From an uncultured Prevotella sp. (GTDB taxonomy: Bacteria > Bacteroidota > Bacteroidia > Bacteroidales > Bacteroidaceae): a DNA stretch of 27,961 nt. How positions within the stretch are numbered: the stretch's first letter is position 1; each line of letters starts with the position of its first letter. The stretch covers positions 1-27,961 of the forward strand of contig ONQK01000035.1 of assembly GCA_900319895.1 (NCBI GenBank), written 5' to 3'. Shown here in pieces: positions 25,294 through 27,961 of this stretch. A program made the position numbers and the translations under genes. The notes under the pieces were generated by a model. It was not told where the DNA came from. It did no database searches and worked only from the letters and a program-made list of their open reading frames with translations.

Positions 25294-25301
25294 TATCTTT
25301 G
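25294..25301 (+). promoter_or_regulatory. Putative HU operon promoter -7 element
   Basis: TATCTTTG followed by CAC is a strong TAnnTTTG match, 53 bp before the HU ATG. No TTTG occurs at the ideal -33 position; the upstream sequence is T- and A-rich. It is the only consensus promoter seen before rng. Confidence 0.65.
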
Positions 25302-25354
25302 CACTCCAAAACAAGACTAAGTGATTTATAATTAACAAATTAACAAAATAAAAT

Positions 25355-25642
25355 ATGACTAAGGCAGATATCATCAATGAGATTTCCCTGACGACAGGAA
25401 TTGCGAAAAAAGACGTTGCTGTAACTGTTGAAGCGTTTATGGATTCTGTGAAAACATGCTTGCTTGAACGGAAAGAGAGCGTTTTTCTGCGTGGTTTCGG
25501 AAGCTTTATCATCAAGCACAGAGCAGAGAAGACCGCCCGCAATATCTCAAAAAACACCGTAATCACCATTCCTGCGCACGACCTGCCCAGCTTCAAGCCA
25601 GCCAAGAGCTTCGTGAGCAAGATGAAGGGAGAAGACATTTAA
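25355..25642 (+). CDS. hup: HU family DNA-binding protein
   Basis: This 95-aa nucleoid-associated protein bends and compacts DNA as a dimer. It matches HU/IHF in full length: N-terminal helices with TKADIINEISLTTGIAK, the hallmark LRGFGSF turn at about 47-53, and the DNA-binding beta-arm with KTARNISKNTVITIPAHDLPSFKPAK. In the arm the usual RNP tip reads RNISKNT, a slight departure from most HU proteins (RNPQTG). Its ATG follows an A-rich leader without a Shine-Dalgarno sequence. A small basic gene starts 30 bp downstream, then rng, suggesting one transcript. Confidence 0.95.
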   Translation: MTKADIINEISLTTGIAKKDVAVTVEAFMDSVKTCLLERKESVFLRGFGSFIIKHRAEKTARNISKNTVITIPAHDLPSFKPAKSFVSKMKGEDI

Positions 25643-25672
25643 TTTATTACATCATATAAACGTATAAAAGCT

Positions 25673-25762
25673 ATGCCAAACGGAAAGAAAAAAAAGGGCC
25701 ATAAAATGGCTACACACAAGCGTAAAAAGAGACTAAGAAAGAACAGACATAAGAGCAAGTAA
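25673..25762 (+). CDS. 29-aa highly basic protein, candidate ribosomal protein
   Basis: This is a 30-codon frame (ATG at 25673, TAA at 25760-25762) between HU and rng. The 29-aa product has 15 Lys/Arg and 3 His, no acidic residue, and a core ATHKRKKRLRKNRHK. I recall very similar tiny basic proteins at this locus in other Bacteroidota, usually unannotated or 'hypothetical'. Such composition is typical of ribosomal proteins embedded in rRNA. The bL38 protein seen in the Flavobacterium ribosome structure is one candidate identity, but I cannot verify that from memory. A second ATG at residue 12 could be an alternative start. It starts 30 bp after HU and ends before a long hairpin, so it is likely part of the HU transcript. 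Confidence 0.75.
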   Translation: MPNGKKKKGHKMATHKRKKRLRKNRHKSK

Positions 25763-25790
25763 ACCTTGCTCGTCAGTCTATTCGGACTGA

Positions 25791-25832
25791 GGGTATGTCA
25801 ATATGCTTTGTGAAAGCATGCTTGACATGCCC
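25791..25832 (+). promoter_or_regulatory. Long hairpin upstream of rng (terminator/attenuator or RNase-responsive leader)
   Basis: GGGTATGTCAA (25791-25801) pairs with TTGACATGCCC (25822-25832), 11 bp with one G-T wobble. Above a small internal loop ATGCTTT (25803-25809) pairs with AAAGCAT (25813-25819) around a GTG loop. A smaller stem TCAGTC/GACTGA precedes it at about 25774-25790. Only a weak T-run follows. It could limit read-through into rng or act as a cleavage or autoregulatory element. Confidence 0.6.
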
Positions 25833-25875
25833 TTTATTCAATGTTTTAATTACTTACTTAAGTACGGGATAAAAA

Positions 25876-27450
25876 ATGACTAGCGAACTAATCATTGATG
25901 TTCAACAGAAAGACATTTCGATAGCTCTACTGGAAGACAAGACTCTGGTAGAGTATCAAAGTGAGCCTCGCTCGGCCTCCTTCTCTGTTGGCAATATCTA
26001 CGTGGCAAAGGTCAAAAAGCTAATGCCGGGCCTCAATGCCAGCTTCGTGGATATCGGTTATGAGCGTGACGCTTTTCTCCACTATCTAGACTTAGGTACT
26101 CAATTTAGCTCCTACGAGAAGTATCTCAAACAAGTTGCAAGCGACAGAAAAAACCTGTTCCCCCACGAGAAAGCATCAAGACTGCCCGACCTGCCCAAGG
26201 AAGGCAGCGTGCAGAACCTTTTGCAAAAAGACCAGGAAGTCCTGGTGCAAATCGTAAAGGAACCCATCTCGACCAAAGGACCGCGTTTGACATGCGAGTT
26301 GTCTTTTGCTGGAAGATTCTTGGTGCTGATACCATTCAACGACAAAATCTCCGTCTCCACCAAGATCAAAAGCGGAGAAGAGCGTGCAAGGCTAAAACAA
26401 TTGATCCAGAGCATTAAGCCCAAAAATTGTGGTGTCATTGTACGGACTGTGGCTGAGGGGAAGCGCGTGGCCGAATTGGACCGCGAAATGAAACTGCTGG
26501 CCAAACGGTGGGAAGACGCACTGACAAAAGTGCAGAAAACACAAGAAAGACCACAACTTGTATTTGAGGAAACCAGCAGGGTCGTCGCCCTGCTGAGAGA
26601 CCTGTTCGACCCTACCTATGAGAACATTTACGTCAACGACAAGGACGTTTTTGAGGAGGTTAAGCAATATGTGTCCTTAATCGCCCCGGAAAAAGTCGAA
26701 ATCGTCAAGCACTACACAGGAAGCGTTCCCGTGTTTGACAACTTTGACGTAACCAAGCAACTAAAGTCTGGGTTCGGACGGGTAGTGAACTATAAACATG
26801 GCGCATACATGGTGATAGAGCACACGGAAGCACTTCATGTGGTAGACGTAAACAGTGGCAACCGGACACGCTCGGAAAAAGGACAAGAGGCAAACGCACT
26901 CGAAGTCAACCTCGGGGCCGCCGACGAGCTGGCGCGGCAACTGCGCCTGAGGGACATGGGAGGCATCATCGTGGTAGACTTCATCGACATGAAGCTTGCC
27001 GAAGACAGGCAGCTGCTGTATGAGCGAATGTGCAAGAACATGCAGAAGGACAGGGCAAGGCACAACATCCTTCCACTGTCAAAGTTCGGGCTGATGCAAA
27101 TCACCCGACAGCGCGTGCGGCCTGCCATGGACGTAAATGTGGAAGAGACCTGCCCGACTTGTTTCGGCAAAGGAACCATCAAGTCAAGCATCCTGTTTAC
27201 AGACCAGCTGGAGAGAAAAATTGAGATACTAGTCAACAAGATTGGCGTTAAAAAGTTTTACATGCACGTCCATCCCTACGTTGATGCCTATATTAATAAA
27301 GGGCTTTTCAGTTTGAAACATCGATGGAGGATGAAATACGGAATGGGCGTCCATGTCGTACCTTCTCAAAAACTGGCTTTCTTGCAGTATGAATTTTACG
27401 ACAGCCAAAAGCAATTCATCGACATGAAAGAAGACATTGAGAACAAATGA
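25876..27450 (+). CDS. rng: Ribonuclease E/G family endoribonuclease
   Basis: This 524-aa protein is the catalytic Rne/Rng endoribonuclease, cutting single-stranded A/U-rich RNA during rRNA maturation and mRNA decay. An RNase H-like subdomain with inserted S1 domain (about residues 36-150, VGNIYVAKVKKLMPGLNASFVDIG) is followed by a 5'-sensor region and the DNase I-like catalytic part, with Mg ligands D324 (VDVNSGN) and D368 (VVDFIDM). A Zn-link CPTC at 426-429 joins dimers. There is no long C-terminal degradosome scaffold, so it resembles RNase G in length. A consensus promoter is lacking directly upstream, suggesting transcription from the HU promoter through the hairpin. A strong inverted repeat follows the stop. 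Confidence 0.95.
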   Translation: MTSELIIDVQQKDISIALLEDKTLVEYQSEPRSASFSVGNIYVAKVKKLMPGLNASFVDIGYERDAFLHYLDLGTQFSSYEKYLKQVASDRKNLFPHEKASRLPDLPKEGSVQNLLQKDQEVLVQIVKEPISTKGPRLTCELSFAGRFLVLIPFNDKISVSTKIKSGEERARLKQLIQSIKPKNCGVIVRTVAEGKRVAELDREMKLLAKRWEDALTKVQKTQERPQLVFEETSRVVALLRDLFDPTYENIYVNDKDVFEEVKQYVSLIAPEKVEIVKHYTGSVPVFDNFDVTKQLKSGFGRVVNYKHGAYMVIEHTEALHVVDVNSGNRTRSEKGQEANALEVNLGAADELARQLRLRDMGGIIVVDFIDMKLAEDRQLLYERMCKNMQKDRARHNILPLSKFGLMQITRQRVRPAMDVNVEETCPTCFGKGTIKSSILFTDQLERKIEILVNKIGVKKFYMHVHPYVDAYINKGLFSLKHRWRMKYGMGVHVVPSQKLAFLQYEFYDSQKQFIDMKEDIENK

Positions 27451-27455
27451 ACAAC

Positions 27456-27499
27456 CAGGAAGAAGGGGATTCGCAACGAGGCGAATCCCCTTCTTCCTG
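27456..27499 (+). terminator. 19-bp perfect inverted repeat after rng
   Basis: The arms 27456-27474 and 27481-27499 are perfectly complementary around the 6-nt loop AACGAG, starting 6 nt after the rng stop. The stem is very stable and GC-containing, but no U-tract follows (GCCCCTGG). It may serve as a terminator or a 3' stabiliser of the rng mRNA. Confidence 0.75.
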
Positions 27500-27591
27500 C
27501 CCCTGGAAGAGGCTGAAAACAGGAACGGTGCCCCACTTTTTTGGAAAAACGGCAAGAAAAGTGAATTTATTGATAAAAATGATGGTAAAAA

Positions 27592-27623
27592 TTTGTGAGT
27601 TCTGAAAAAAAACATTAACTTTG
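27592..27623 (+). promoter_or_regulatory. tRNA operon promoter (-33 TTTG, -7 TAnnTTTG)
   Basis: TTTG at 27592-27595 and TAACTTTG at 27616-27623 are separated by exactly 20 bp, a full Bacteroidota consensus. It lies 37 bp before tRNA-Gly and probably drives all three tRNAs. Confidence 0.85.
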
Positions 27624-27660
27624 CACTCGCATTTGGGGAAATGCCGAAAGAATTTAACAA

Positions 27661-27736
<76 letters not shown>

Positions 27737-27868
27737 CATTCTGAATAAGTTGATTTGTTGCAAACAAGCCCAGGTGGCGGAATTGGTAGACGCGCACGTT
27801 TCAGGTGCGTGTGCCGTGAGGTGTGCAGGTTCGAGTCCTGTTCTGGGCACAAGCAATTATTCAGAATG
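27737..27868 (+). repeat. Inverted repeat flanking tRNA-Leu(CAG)
   Basis: CATTCTGAATAA (27737-27748) is the exact reverse complement of TTATTCAGAATG (27857-27868). Three more pairs (TTG 27750-27752 with CAA 27854-27856) extend it past a bulged G. The left arm begins right after the tRNA-Gly CCA, the right arm ends 9 nt before the next tRNA, and tRNA-Leu(CAG) lies between them. Confidence 0.85.
27768..27849 (+). tRNA. tRNA-Leu (anticodon CAG)
   Basis: The acceptor GCCCAGG pairs with TCTGGGC (one G-T). The D-region has GGCGGAATTGGTAGACGC, the anticodon stem CACGT/GCGTG holds loop TTCAGGT with CAG at 27802-27804, and a long class II variable arm (TGCCGTGAGGTGT) follows, as expected for leucine. 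The T-arm is GCAGG TTCGAGT CCTGT and the discriminator is A. The next bases are CAA, so CCA is not encoded. It reads CUG. Confidence 0.97.
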
Positions 27869-27877
27869 CTTTTAGTT

Positions 27878-27961
27878 GGAGAGGTGGCGGAATTGGTAGA
27901 CGCGCTACTTTGAGGGGGTAGTGTCAATCGCGACGTGGGAGTTCGAGTCTCCTCCTCTTCA
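27878..27961 (+). tRNA. tRNA-Leu (anticodon GAG)
   Basis: The acceptor GGAGAGG pairs with CCTCTTC. The anticodon stem CTACT/GGTAG holds loop TTGAGGG with GAG at 27912-27914, followed by a class II variable arm and the T-arm GGGAG TTCGAGT CTCCT. The discriminator A is the last base of the window, so whether CCA is encoded cannot be seen. It reads CUC and CUU. Confidence 0.95.

Noticed and set aside
25802..25811. TATGCTTTG as an rng promoter
   Set aside because: It has three rather than two bases between TA and TTTG, lies inside the hairpin stem, and has no -33 element.

Overview
This window is an ordinary chromosomal stretch from a member of the Bacteroidota, most likely order Bacteroidales (Prevotella/Bacteroides-like; the genus is a guess). 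Three things point there. Most starts are preceded by A/T-rich leaders rather than Shine-Dalgarno sequences. Promoters carry the Bacteroidota -7 element TAnnTTTG, several with TTTG about 20 bp upstream. The gene content includes TamL, DUF3078, a GT3-type glycogen synthase, S16 with a long tail, and an HU/Rne-Rng cluster. I see no insertion sequence, prophage, CRISPR array, toxin-antitoxin pair or defence island.

Layout. Positions 1-2743 (minus): dnaB, a MurU-like sugar-phosphate nucleotidyltransferase and the start of guaA (cut by the window edge), closely spaced. 2744-3103: the only long gene-free stretch, with outward promoters. 3104-9229 (plus): a 91-aa unknown, a PlsC-like acyltransferase, a 998-aa secreted amidase-type protein, a 101-aa unknown and a YgiQ radical SAM protein, mostly overlapping or tightly packed. 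9311-10702 (minus): radA, divergent from rpsP (10876-11496, plus). rpsP converges on glyA (11583-12863, minus) across a perfect 14-bp terminator hairpin. glyA is back-to-back with a DUF3078 outer-membrane protein (13014-14309). engB (14492-15097, minus) is divergent from tamL (15204-17453), which is followed by a WalJ/YycJ-like metallo-hydrolase. 18488-20797: bifunctional class A PBP. 20899-25130: glycogen synthase and alpha-glucan phosphorylase, coupled by a 4-bp ATGA overlap. 25355-27450: HU, a 29-codon highly basic protein too short for usual gene calling, a long hairpin, and RNase E/G. 27661-27961: tRNA-Gly(GCC), tRNA-Leu(CAG) and tRNA-Leu(GAG) behind a consensus promoter.

Together the genes are housekeeping: replication and repair (dnaB, radA), ribosome assembly and translation (rpsP, engB, tRNAs, probably the 29-aa protein), RNA processing (rng), C1 metabolism (glyA), purine synthesis (guaA), envelope building (PBP, tamL, amidase, acyltransferase, DUF3078) and glycogen turnover. 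I found no clear new multi-gene system. The points most worth a second look are small: the 29-aa basic protein, the hairpin between it and rng, an inverted repeat that clasps tRNA-Leu(CAG), a symmetric element shared by the glyA and DUF3078 promoters, and the domain-inserted amidase with its undescribed small-protein neighbour.
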